Shown: positions 1 to 6,515 of the stretch, in pieces
How the letters are laid out: each line of letters opens with the position of its first letter
Numbering within the stretch: position 1 is the stretch's first letter
Assembly (NCBI GenBank): GCA_018240895.1
Contig: JAFEEX010000054.1
Coordinates: 142 to 34,272 of the forward strand
Direction of reading: 5' to 3'
DNA from: Pseudomonadota bacterium
GTDB lineage: Bacteria; Pseudomonadota; Alphaproteobacteria; Sphingomonadales; Sphingomonadaceae
DNA length: 34,131 bases
Program-made: the position numbers and the translations under genes
The notes under the pieces: generated by a model
The model's input: the letters and a program-made list of their open reading frames with translations, nothing else
Told to the model about the DNA's origin: nothing
The model's database searches: none

Positions 1-501
1 GGTGCGCAGCGCCGGGCGGATCGTCCAGTCGAGTAGCTCACGCTTCTGCTGGAGCGACAGCGGCCCTTCGATCGTAAACATGTAAACGTCGGAAAGCGGC
101 GTGGAGATCGGCGCCAGACCGCCCGTCACCGATGCGGGTAGATCGCCCATCACGCCTGACAACCGCTCGGCGACCTGTTGGCGCGCCCAATAGATGTCGG
201 TGCCATCGGTGAAATCGATGGTGATGTCGGCGATGGCATATTTGGCCGCTGAGCGCAGGATCGCCTGATTGGGGATGCCGAGCATCTCCTGCTCGATCGG
301 CGTGATGACCCGGCTTTCCACTTCCTCCGGCGTCATCCCGGGGGCTTTCAGGATCAGTTTCACCTGTGTCTGGGCGATGTTTGGATAGGCGTCGACCGGC
401 AAGTTGACGAAGGCCCATATCCCTAGCCCTGCCGTCACAGCGGCGAGCAGCAGGACGAGCAGGCGGTAGGACAGCGCGGTGGCGACGAGCGAACGCAGCA
501 T
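1..501 (-). CDS. Heavy-metal RND efflux pump inner-membrane subunit (CzcA/CusA type), N-terminal part
   Basis: The first 167 codons of an inner-membrane proton/metal antiporter of the HME-RND family; the gene continues past the left edge. The reading begins MLRSLVATALSYRLLVLLLA and has one membrane helix at about residues 11-32. The periplasmic start of the porter domain follows, with LPVDAYPNIAQTQV, GMTPEEVESRVITPIEQE, FTDGTDIYWARQQVAERL and KRELLDWTIRPALRT, all typical of CzcA/CusA. Such pumps move cations such as Zn, Co, Cd, Cu or Ag out of the periplasm through a tripartite channel. The start lies 9 bp after the stop of the adaptor gene, so the two are surely co-transcribed. The metal cannot be told because the transmembrane charge motif is outside the window. 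No outer-membrane channel gene is visible here. The family call is firm. Confidence 0.9.
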   Translation of the reverse strand, partial: MLRSLVATALSYRLLVLLLAAVTAGLGIWAFVNLPVDAYPNIAQTQVKLILKAPGMTPEEVESRVITPIEQEMLGIPNQAILRSAAKYAIADITIDFTDGTDIYWARQQVAERLSGVMGDLPASVTGGLAPISTPLSDVYMFTIEGPLSLQQKRELLDWTIRPALRT

Positions 502-510
502 CGGCCGGGC

Positions 511-1620
511 CTAGCGCGCCGCGGCGAGCGCCTTGAGCGCGCTCGTGCCGGAGGTCACCACCTGTTCACCGGGCTTCACGCCCGAAAGCAGGACGATCCG
601 GCCGTTGCTGGCCGTTCCGCTCGTCACGGGGCGAACCGCGTAACCGCCCTGCGCTGCCACGAATACGGCCGACCTGCCGTCGATCATTGTGACGGCGGTC
701 TCCGACACGCTGACCGCGCCCGCCGGTGCGGGACCGGAAATCACGATGCTGGTCGCCCGGCCCGCGACGACGCCTGGCCCTGCCGGGATTTCCGCCTTGA
801 GGCTGGCCGAGCGCGTTGCGGGATCGATCGTCGAACCGACGGCGATAATCCGGCCGGAAATGTCAGGTGGCAGATGCACGGTCATGCCAAGCCGCACCTG
901 ACCGATCAGCCGTTCGGGCAGTTGCCCGATGACTTCATAGCGGTTTGCGGCATCGATCACATAAGGCGCGGTGGTGCCGTCGACCGGATTGCCTGTCTGG
1001 ATGGCCGCGCTGGTCACGCGGCCCGCGATCGGCGCGGTCAGCGTATAGGAGCCGCTGCCGCCATGGCCGCCCACCATGCGCAGGATACGCGCCTTTTCCG
1101 ATACGTCCGCATTGCTCTCGGCGGCGATGGCGCGCGCCTCGTCCGCGCGGGCTGGAGCGATGATGCCCTCCCGGCTGAGCTGCGACAGGCGCGCCGCATT
1201 GGACTGCGCAACGCCCGCACGCGCATGGGCGCGGGTGAGGTCCGAGCCGAGCGTCAGCACTTCGCGACTGGCGACGGTTGCAAGCGCCTGTCCCTGCCGC
1301 ACGCTGTCTCCTTCCACCACATACGTCCGGGTGACGACACCGGGGAAGGTCGCGGCCACCGCCACGCGGGCGTTGGCTGGAGGCTGGATCACCGCTGGAA
1401 TAGTGACGAGCGGGGCTTCCTCGGCAACGGTCGCGGCGGTTAGACGAATGCCCATTTGCGCCGCGCGCTTTGCATCAACGACCAACACCCCCGCGGCAGT
1501 CTGCGCTTTATCGGCAGGCGCTTTCGCGGCGGTGGGTTCGGAATGCGGCGCAAGCCACCAAAAGGCCGCCAAAGCGAGCGGAACCGCCACGCCTGCAATC
1601 GGATAATATCGTCTGGACAT
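511..1620 (-). CDS. RND efflux periplasmic adaptor subunit (CzcB/CusB-like membrane fusion protein)
   Basis: A 369-residue adaptor that bridges the inner-membrane RND pump to an outer-membrane channel. An uncleaved or signal-like hydrophobic helix lies at about residues 5-25. A lipoyl/barrel-sandwich half (VAATFPGVVTRTYVVEGDSVRQGQALATV, with its return half near TAPIAGRVTS) flanks a helical hairpin rich in Ala and Arg at about residues 125-180. The C-terminal beta domains end with ...GEQVVTSGTSALKAL. It sits directly upstream of the CzcA-like gene (9 bp gap) and downstream of the two-component genes on the same strand. A repeated TGAC-N7-TGAC element lies 23 bp before the start. No good Shine-Dalgarno is seen, and a GCCTAGCC element lies only 7 bp before the ATG, so a leaderless message is possible. 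No His-rich metal tail is visible, so the substrate is undetermined. Confidence 0.88.
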   Translation of the reverse strand: MSRRYYPIAGVAVPLALAAFWWLAPHSEPTAAKAPADKAQTAAGVLVVDAKRAAQMGIRLTAATVAEEAPLVTIPAVIQPPANARVAVAATFPGVVTRTYVVEGDSVRQGQALATVASREVLTLGSDLTRAHARAGVAQSNAARLSQLSREGIIAPARADEARAIAAESNADVSEKARILRMVGGHGGSGSYTLTAPIAGRVTSAAIQTGNPVDGTTAPYVIDAANRYEVIGQLPERLIGQVRLGMTVHLPPDISGRIIAVGSTIDPATRSASLKAEIPAGPGVVAGRATSIVISGPAPAGAVSVSETAVTMIDGRSAVFVAAQGGYAVRPVTSGTASNGRIVLLSGVKPGEQVVTSGTSALKALAAAR

Positions 1621-1627
1621 GCCATCC

Positions 1628-1661
1628 GGCTAGGCGGCGAGTCTGACGGAACCCTGACGAG
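1628..1661 (-). promoter_or_regulatory. Direct-repeat operator, copy 1, upstream of the RND adaptor gene
   Basis: On the plus strand the element reads CTGACGGAACCCTGACGAG (1643-1661), with TGAC half-sites at 1644 and 1655 (11 bp period). Read in the direction of the gene it is CGTCAG-N5-CGTCAG. Closely related copies lie upstream of the cytochrome b, VIT and katG genes. Tandem half-sites one helical turn apart are what OmpR/PmrA-type regulators bind. Downstream lies GCCTAGCC (plus-strand 1628-1635), at exactly the spacing seen in copy 2. Confidence 0.7.
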
Positions 1662-1684
1662 ACAGGCGACAGGTCAATCGGCAG

Positions 1685-2701
1685 TCAGGGTTCGGGGAAG
1701 CGCAGTATCAATTCATGGCGATCGGGATCGGTCTCGAGCGTGCCTTCGTGCGCGGCCATGATCCGCTCGACGATGGCGAGGCCAAGCCCAGCGCCGTCCT
1801 TGCTGGCATGATCGGCGCGGCGATGGCGTTGCACGAGATTGCGTAGCCGGTCTGGCGGCAGGCCAGGCCCTTCGTCACGCACGCTGATGCTTGCACCCGG
1901 ACCAACAAGCACCTGGATGGCGCCGCCGGCCGGAGTCACCCGCACGGCGTTCTCGATGAGGTTGCGCAGCGCCGCCGAAATCGCCTCGCGCCGACCCCGC
2001 GTGACGGGCGCGTGAATGCCAGTCACGAGTTCAATGGTCTTGCCTCCGGCAATGATGGCCGGTGCGGCCGCCCCGACGACATCGCTTGCCACATCGCTCA
2101 GCGATATCTGCGCCAGCGGAATCTGGGCGACTGCATCGGCATCGATCTGCGCCAGCAGCATGAGCTGATCGATCAGCCGACGCATTGCCGCGACATCCTT
2201 TTTGAGCCGCTCCGCATCGTCATGCTCCAACCGATCGAGTTCGAGGGACAGCAAGGCGAGCGGTGTGCCCAGTTCGTGCGCGACATCGGCGGCGAAGGCT
2301 TCCTGGCGCTTCGCCGCTTCGTCGAGGCGCGCGAGCAGGTCGTTGACGGCGCTAGTGAAAGGCAGCGCTTCGGTAGGCATCTGCGAATTGTCGATACGGA
2401 AGCCGCGCTCATGGCCTTGCACCGCCTCGATCTCCGCCGCTGCCTCTTCGAGCGGTCGGAATGCCTGGCGGATCACGCGAAGCACAAGCACGGTAACGGG
2501 GATCATCAGAATCGCCACCGGCAGCGCAACATGCTCAAGCATTTCGCGGCTGGCGCGCGCCATCGCCGCTTGCGCATCGAGATGGGCGAAGGTGAAACTG
2601 TAGAAGAAGACGACAGCAGCCAGCAGCAGGAAGGTGCCGACCAGACCGATCAGGCCCAGGCCGCGTTTGAGGCGTCGCGATACGGATCGGCGATCGGTCA
2701 C
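1685..2701 (-). CDS. Sensor histidine kinase of a two-component system
   Basis: A 338-residue membrane kinase. Two transmembrane helices (about 14-36 and 57-78) enclose a periplasmic loop of only about 20 residues. A HAMP-like linker (RPLEEAAAEIEAVQG) follows, then the dimerisation/phosphoacceptor helix FAADVAHELGTPLALL with His142, and the ATPase domain with the N-box LRNLIENAVRVTP (about 246-258), G1 DEGPG (276-280) and G2 GAGLGLAIV (303-311). The start overlaps the stop of the response-regulator gene by 4 bp, so the two are translationally coupled. The tiny periplasmic loop argues against a folded ligand-binding domain, so the signal is probably sensed in the membrane or through another protein. 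From its neighbours, metal or envelope/redox stress is the likely input; this is inference. Confidence 0.92.
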   Translation of the reverse strand: MTDRRSVSRRLKRGLGLIGLVGTFLLLAAVVFFYSFTFAHLDAQAAMARASREMLEHVALPVAILMIPVTVLVLRVIRQAFRPLEEAAAEIEAVQGHERGFRIDNSQMPTEALPFTSAVNDLLARLDEAAKRQEAFAADVAHELGTPLALLSLELDRLEHDDAERLKKDVAAMRRLIDQLMLLAQIDADAVAQIPLAQISLSDVASDVVGAAAPAIIAGGKTIELVTGIHAPVTRGRREAISAALRNLIENAVRVTPAGGAIQVLVGPGASISVRDEGPGLPPDRLRNLVQRHRRADHASKDGAGLGLAIVERIMAAHEGTLETDPDRHELILRFPEP

Positions 2702-3375
2702 GCGCCATTGTCCTTCAGCATATAGCCAACGCCTCGAACGGTATGGAGCGCGCCGGTGACGTGAGCATCCTCCAGCTTGCGCCGCACCCGCGAGATCGTG
2801 GCCTCGATAGCATTGGGCGTCACAGGATCGCTGAAACTATAAAGGGCATTCTCAATCACGGCGCGATGCACGACCGTTCCCGCGTGCCGCATCAGCAATT
2901 CCAGAAGATCGGCTTCCCGGCGCGACAGATCGATCTCCTGATCGCCAGCGCGGGCGGTGCGGTTGGCGACGTCGAAATATAGTCGTCCTACCTCGATCAC
3001 CGGCTGTATCCGCACGCCGGGCCGCCGTAGCAGCGCGCGGATGCGCGCTGCAAGTTCATCGATCTCGACCGGCTTCACGAGATAGTCATCCGCTCCGGCA
3101 TCGAGGCCCGTGATGCGATCCTCCAATGCCCCGCGCGCGGTCAGCATGATCGCGGGCGGCATCTCGTGATATTTTCGGCGGCTCGTAAGCCAGTCGGTTC
3201 CGTCTCCATCGGGTAGCCCAAGGTCGAGCACGATCGCGTCATAGGTTGCGCCGCCCATCGCATCCTCGGCCGCTGTAAGGCTATGGGCGACATCACACAC
3301 GAAGTTCCGGCGCTGGAGGCCGTCTGCGACCAGCGCTGCCATTCGCGCATTATCTTCGATGACGAGAAGACGCAT
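2698..3375 (-). CDS. OmpR/PhoB-family response regulator
   Basis: A 225-residue transcription factor with a receiver domain (acidic pocket at Glu7/Asp8, phosphoacceptor Asp51 in IVLDLGLPDGDG, Thr79, Lys101 in YLVKPVE) and a C-terminal winged-helix domain (about 128-222, with SRREADLLELLMRHAG and the recognition region NAIEATISRVRRKL, ending VRGVGYML). All the residues needed for phosphorylation are present. It is the first gene of an operon with the histidine kinase. Winged-helix regulators of this class bind two tandem half-sites spaced about 11 bp, which fits the CGTCAG-N5-CGTCAG elements found upstream of four genes in this window. No good copy of that element precedes this gene, so autoregulation is not evident. 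Confidence 0.93.
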   Translation of the reverse strand: MRLLVIEDNARMAALVADGLQRRNFVCDVAHSLTAAEDAMGGATYDAIVLDLGLPDGDGTDWLTSRRKYHEMPPAIMLTARGALEDRITGLDAGADDYLVKPVEIDELAARIRALLRRPGVRIQPVIEVGRLYFDVANRTARAGDQEIDLSRREADLLELLMRHAGTVVHRAVIENALYSFSDPVTPNAIEATISRVRRKLEDAHVTGALHTVRGVGYMLKDNGA

Positions 3376-3449
3376 GAATCACTGGAACCTTCGAGGGAGA
3401 TGATGATCGCTGGCCATGATCCGTTCTAGCAGGGGGCCGTCAGAAGTCT

Positions 3450-4139
3450 TCAATCCTTGTCCTCGTGATGTTCATGGGCGCCATCGCGCATATGCGGTGT
3501 GAACGCGGTCGGCTCGCTCCGAAGGATCAGGATCACCGCCAGGATGATGGTGGCCGCGCCGACCAGCAGCGCAAGTGCTCCGGGCGCCCGCGCGTCACGA
3601 GTATCAGGATGAAGACCGGCTCTCTTGCGGCCGGTGACCATCGCGCGAACCAGATTTTCACGAGTGAGAAACGACATCAGGACAACGGCGCCGACATGGA
3701 GGGCGACGAGCGCCAGCAAGCCATAGGCAAGCGTTTCGTGGAAATCCTTGTCGAGCTTGTGCGCAGCGACGCTAACACCGCTCCAAAGGACGATTCCGGT
3801 CAGGCCAAGCAGGGCGAGGACGGCGATCGCTCCGAGCGGATTGTGTCCGACGGAGCGTTCCGGACGGCCGGCGAACAGCTCGCGCACATGCGAGCCGATC
3901 GCCGTCGGTTTGATGAAACGCGCAAAACGGGCATGTTCGCCGCCGACCAGGCCCCAGACCAAGCGAAACGCCAGCAGCACAGCGGCGCACCATCCTGCCA
4001 CCATATGCCAACTGGCGATCGGGCTGTCGTCTTCGGACGATAGAAAAGCCGCCAGAATGGCCAGAACGAGCAGCCAATGGAACAATCGCAGCGGTGCGTC
4101 CCAGACCTTCAACGTGTCCGCCTGAGCGAGATTTGTCAT
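3450..4139 (-). CDS. Cytochrome b561/HupC-type b-type cytochrome
   Basis: A 229-residue integral membrane electron carrier related to the cytochrome b subunit of Ni,Fe-hydrogenases and to cytochrome b561. It has four core hydrophobic helices, and the candidate haem ligands are His21 (LRLFHWLLV), His45 (ASWHMVAGW), His134 (DFHETLAYG) and His148 (ALHVGAVV). A fifth helix at about residues 187-206 precedes a tail rich in His, Asp and Glu (HMRDGAHEHHEDKD), which may bind metal. No hydrogenase or dedicated c-type cytochrome gene is adjacent, so its partner is unknown. A TGAC-N7-TGAC element lies 39 bp upstream, linking it to the two-component regulon. The Shine-Dalgarno region AAGGAAG sits next to and partly inside a stable hairpin. 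Confidence 0.85.
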   Translation of the reverse strand: MTNLAQADTLKVWDAPLRLFHWLLVLAILAAFLSSEDDSPIASWHMVAGWCAAVLLAFRLVWGLVGGEHARFARFIKPTAIGSHVRELFAGRPERSVGHNPLGAIAVLALLGLTGIVLWSGVSVAAHKLDKDFHETLAYGLLALVALHVGAVVLMSFLTRENLVRAMVTGRKRAGLHPDTRDARAPGALALLVGAATIILAVILILRSEPTAFTPHMRDGAHEHHEDKD

Positions 4140-4145
4140 ACAATT

Positions 4146-4164
4146 CTTCCTTCCCGAAGGAAGG
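4146..4164 (-). promoter_or_regulatory. Leader hairpin with UUCG tetraloop overlapping the cytochrome b ribosome binding site
   Basis: In the mRNA sense the leader contains CCUUCC-UUCG-GGAAGG (plus-strand 4149-4164). This is a 6-bp stem closed by a C(UUCG)G tetraloop, one of the most stable RNA hairpins. The 3' arm overlaps the purine-rich ribosome binding site GGAAGGAAG, which ends 6 nt before the ATG at 4139. The structure could limit ribosome access or stabilise the message 5' end. The fold is directly visible; its role is inferred. Confidence 0.5.
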
Positions 4165-4197
4165 GCTAGGCAGATTGTCTGACCGAATCCTGACGAG
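4164..4197 (-). promoter_or_regulatory. Direct-repeat operator, copy 2, upstream of the cytochrome b gene
   Basis: The plus strand reads CTGACCGAATCCTGACGAG (4179-4197), with TGAC half-sites at 4180 and 4191, again 11 bp apart and in the same orientation as the other copies. In the direction of the gene it is followed by GTCAGAC-N5-GCCTAGCC; the GCCTAGCC (plus-strand 4164-4171) lies at the same distance as in copy 1. Confidence 0.7.
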
Positions 4198-4206
4198 AAC
4201 GAGGGG

Positions 4207-4908
4207 CTATACGACCGTCCCGAACAGCCGCCCGATCCCTGCTGTTGCCGCCATGGCGAGCGCCCCCCAGAATGTCACCCGCAAGACCGAGCGCACCGGC
4301 TGCGCGCCACCGGCCCATGCGCCGAGCGCACCGAGCAGTATGAGGAACAGCAATGTCGCGGCGATCTCGATCGGCACGAGACTGGCGCGCGGCGCGACAG
4401 CGACCAGTGCCAGCGGCATGAGCGCGCCCGTACTGAAGGTCGCCGCGGAGGTGAGCGCCGCCTGGAGTGGACGGGCGGTCACGACTTCGGAAATGCCAAG
4501 TTCATCGCGCGCATGGGCGCCCAGCGCATCGCTGGCCATGAGCTCATCCGCCACGCGAAGCGCCAAATCCTTGTCGAGCCCGCGCGCCACGTAAATCTCG
4601 GCCAGTTCATTGCGCTCAAGGTCTGGTTGACCGGCCAACTCGCCGCCTTCTCGGGCGAGATCGGCTTTCTCCGTATCGGCCTGCGAACTCACCGACACAT
4701 ATTCCCCGGCGGCCATGGACATCGCGCCCGCGACCAGCGCTGCGGCGCCGGCTACCAATATTCCTGACTTTTCGGCTCCCGAAGCGGCAACGCCGACGAT
4801 CAAGCTAGCGGTGGACACGATCCCGTCGTTGGCGCCGAGTACAGCCGCGCGCAGCCAGCCGATGCGTGACACCGCATGACGCTCGGGATGGGATCGCAAT
4901 CTGCTCAT
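4207..4908 (-). CDS. VIT1/CCC1-family metal (Fe2+/Mn2+) transporter
   Basis: A 233-residue membrane protein of the vacuolar iron transporter family, which moves Fe2+ or Mn2+ across membranes. It shows the family's first-helix motif LGANDGIVSTASLIVGV (Asp28) and the helix-2 end GAMSMAAGEYVSVSSQAD (Glu69). An acidic cytosolic helical segment (about 79-140) is where the family binds metal, and three further hydrophobic helices follow in the C-terminal half. The start at 4908 is chosen because GAGGACATA precedes it; the frame is open 20 codons further upstream, but that stretch carries the operator and promoter. Iron or manganese removal fits the adjacent peroxidase and metal pump genes. Confidence 0.88.
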   Translation of the reverse strand: MSRLRSHPERHAVSRIGWLRAAVLGANDGIVSTASLIVGVAASGAEKSGILVAGAAALVAGAMSMAAGEYVSVSSQADTEKADLAREGGELAGQPDLERNELAEIYVARGLDKDLALRVADELMASDALGAHARDELGISEVVTARPLQAALTSAATFSTGALMPLALVAVAPRASLVPIEIAATLLFLILLGALGAWAGGAQPVRSVLRVTFWGALAMAATAGIGRLFGTVV

Positions 4909-4964
4909 TATGTCCTCGCAAAGCGTTGGGTGGTTGCCAAACTTTCCTGACTGAACCCTGACGA
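4887..4964 (-). repeat. Duplicated promoter-leader-start block, copy at the VIT gene
   Basis: This block aligns without gaps to 8903-8980 over 78 bp with 13 mismatches by eye (about 83% identity). It covers the operator, the leader, the ribosome binding site GAGGACAT and the first codons of the VIT gene (MSRLRSHP here, MSKLRSHH there). Conservation is highest over the operator and the start of translation and lowest over the spacer between. Confidence 0.8.
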
Positions 4965-4965
4965 C
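4947..4965 (-). promoter_or_regulatory. Direct-repeat operator, copy 3, upstream of the VIT transporter gene
   Basis: The plus strand reads CTGACTGAACCCTGACGAC, with TGAC half-sites at 4948 and 4959 (11 bp period). The gene-sense sequence continues GTCAGGAAAGTTTGG, identical to copy 4 upstream of katG. The element ends 38 bp before the ATG. Confidence 0.7.
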
Positions 4966-5100
4966 CAATATCGTCCATTGGCATGGACCAGGTGGGCGCC
5001 AGCGCGACAGTCCTGGTCGTCATCTCATCGGAGTTACGCCCCTCGTCTGCCTGATGCGCTTCGAGGGCATGGATCTGTCGCTCGGACTGTTCACATCGTG

Positions 5101-6336
5101 TCAGCCAATAAAAATCATCAGCCACGCCGCGCCGATGACCAGTAACTGGGCGGGAATGACGCGGACGACAAAGGCTCGTGTTCCTACCGTTGCGGAAAAG
5201 AAAATCTTGGCGAGGGTGCTGGTGGTACAGGCGGTCAGGACCGGGAGGACGGCCTGTGAGTGGGGCATCGTGCCGTCGGCCACTTGTGCCGCGATCGAAA
5301 TCACCGCGGCATGAACGTCCAGCACCCCGCCGATCGCGGCCACGGCGAGGAGCCCGACATCCCCGAACCAGGCTCTGAGGGCCGCCGCCGATATCAGCAT
5401 GATCGCCACGGTCGCGGCAAAGGTCAGCGCCATCAGCAGATTGAAGGATCTGCTCATTCTTGGTGGCTCGACGGCAACCTCCCGCCAGGCCGAGAGGGTC
5501 AACCATCCGCCCGACAAAAGTGCGGCCAGCCCGGCTGCGCCCACCGGCAGGATGGTGGCAAGAAAGGTGCGATGGTCCGTCGCCTCGATTACAACGGCCA
5601 TTTGCGCATAATTGGCGACGGTCGACAGAACCGCCGCCGCGGCACCCGCCGCGACTGAGGCGGGATTGGCGCGAACCCAGGCACCCATGGCCCCGATAGT
5701 TGCCGAGCTGGAAACGAGCCCCGAGATGAGGCCTAGTGCGGGCACCCCCAGCCGCGCATCCAAAAGCCGCGTGGCCAGTTGGCCCAGCGCATTGATCCCG
5801 AGGACCATGACGACGACCATCCAGATCGAATGGAGGTTGAGCGCGTTGAATGGTCCCAGTTGCCGGTCCGGCAGCATTGGCAGCACAATCAGGGTGGCGC
5901 CGGCGATCAACAGGACGTCAGCGGTCTCGTCTGCGCTGATCGTCTGATCGACGAAGCGATGGAGCGGATCGCGGGCTGCAAGCATGATCGCGATCAGCAC
6001 CGCAAGGGCTCCTGCCAGCAAGGGCGCAGTTACCGCGAGGGCTCCGAGCAGCGTAGTGGCGACGAGGGTAACTTCCGTGGTTATGCCGGGATCGATCGCG
6101 TTGCGCCTGCGCCAACTGCTCAGCAGGGCCAGCGCGGTCATGCACAGCATCACAATCGCGATCATCCACTGCTGCGGCATCAGAGCTGCACCACAGCCCA
6201 GTAAGGCAGCGATCGTGAAGGTGCGCAGCCCCGCTGCGGCCGGACGGTGGACCTTGCGCCGCTCGCGCTCCGCTCCGATCAACAGGCCGATGCCCAGCGC
6301 AACCGGGAGGTGGTGAATGAGGCCGACGTCGTCCAT
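5101..6336 (-). CDS. MgtC/SapB-DUF4010 family integral membrane protein
   Basis: A 411-residue, very hydrophobic protein. The N-terminal part has the MgtC/SapB signature (LPVALGIGLLIGAERERR at about 10-27, then GLRTFTIAALLGCGAA). The rest matches the DUF4010 layout, with TAPLLAGALAVLIAIMLAARDPLHRFV, GLISGLVSSSATIGAMGAW (about 203-221), NYAQMAVV and a C-terminal half with VGLLAVAAIGGVLDVHAAVISIAAQVA. About 12 transmembrane segments are likely. The molecular function of this family is not established; links to divalent cation or stress physiology are suggested but unproven. It lies between the VIT gene and katG on the same strand. No copy of the direct-repeat element precedes it. The ribosome site TAGGAG is about 13 nt from the ATG, slightly far. 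Confidence 0.85.
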   Translation of the reverse strand: MDDVGLIHHLPVALGIGLLIGAERERRKVHRPAAAGLRTFTIAALLGCGAALMPQQWMIAIVMLCMTALALLSSWRRRNAIDPGITTEVTLVATTLLGALAVTAPLLAGALAVLIAIMLAARDPLHRFVDQTISADETADVLLIAGATLIVLPMLPDRQLGPFNALNLHSIWMVVVMVLGINALGQLATRLLDARLGVPALGLISGLVSSSATIGAMGAWVRANPASVAAGAAAAVLSTVANYAQMAVVIEATDHRTFLATILPVGAAGLAALLSGGWLTLSAWREVAVEPPRMSRSFNLLMALTFAATVAIMLISAAALRAWFGDVGLLAVAAIGGVLDVHAAVISIAAQVADGTMPHSQAVLPVLTACTTSTLAKIFFSATVGTRAFVVRVIPAQLLVIGAAWLMIFIG

Positions 6337-6453
6337 GGACAGGGTTCTGTGCTCCTACGCGCCGAGCTAGAGGCAAGCACTTCAAAACCCCTCGCCACGA
6401 TGCACTGACAATCAACTCGGATCACTCGGTGGCGGCTGGCCACGGGAGGATCG

Positions 6454-6488
6454 GGAGCGGCGGCGCCAGGGGGCAACGCCGCCGCTCC
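6454..6488 (-). terminator. Hairpin terminator candidate downstream of katG
   Basis: A perfect 12-bp inverted repeat, GGAGCGGCGGCG / CGCCGCCGCTCC, surrounds an 11-nt loop, 27 bp past the katG stop. No T-run follows on the katG strand, so it is either a high-GC terminator or an mRNA-stabilising 3' structure. Confidence 0.6.
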
Positions 6489-6515
6489 ACGTCCAACCAA
6501 TAGCTAGAAGGTCGC

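Noticed and set aside
38-418. A minus-strand 126-codon open frame at the left edge.
   Set aside because: It is an out-of-frame shadow; the true frame (1-501) gives a convincing CzcA/CusA N-terminus.
1682-1696. A partial operator-like stretch (AGTCAGGGTTCGG) at the end of the histidine kinase gene.
   Set aside because: Only one half-site plus linker matches, it is inverted, and it lies in coding sequence with no gene to serve on that strand.
3427-3443. A possible fifth operator, TAGCAGGGGGCCGTCAG, upstream of the response regulator.
   Set aside because: It matches the consensus at only 12 of 17 positions, keeps one good half-site and faces the opposite way.
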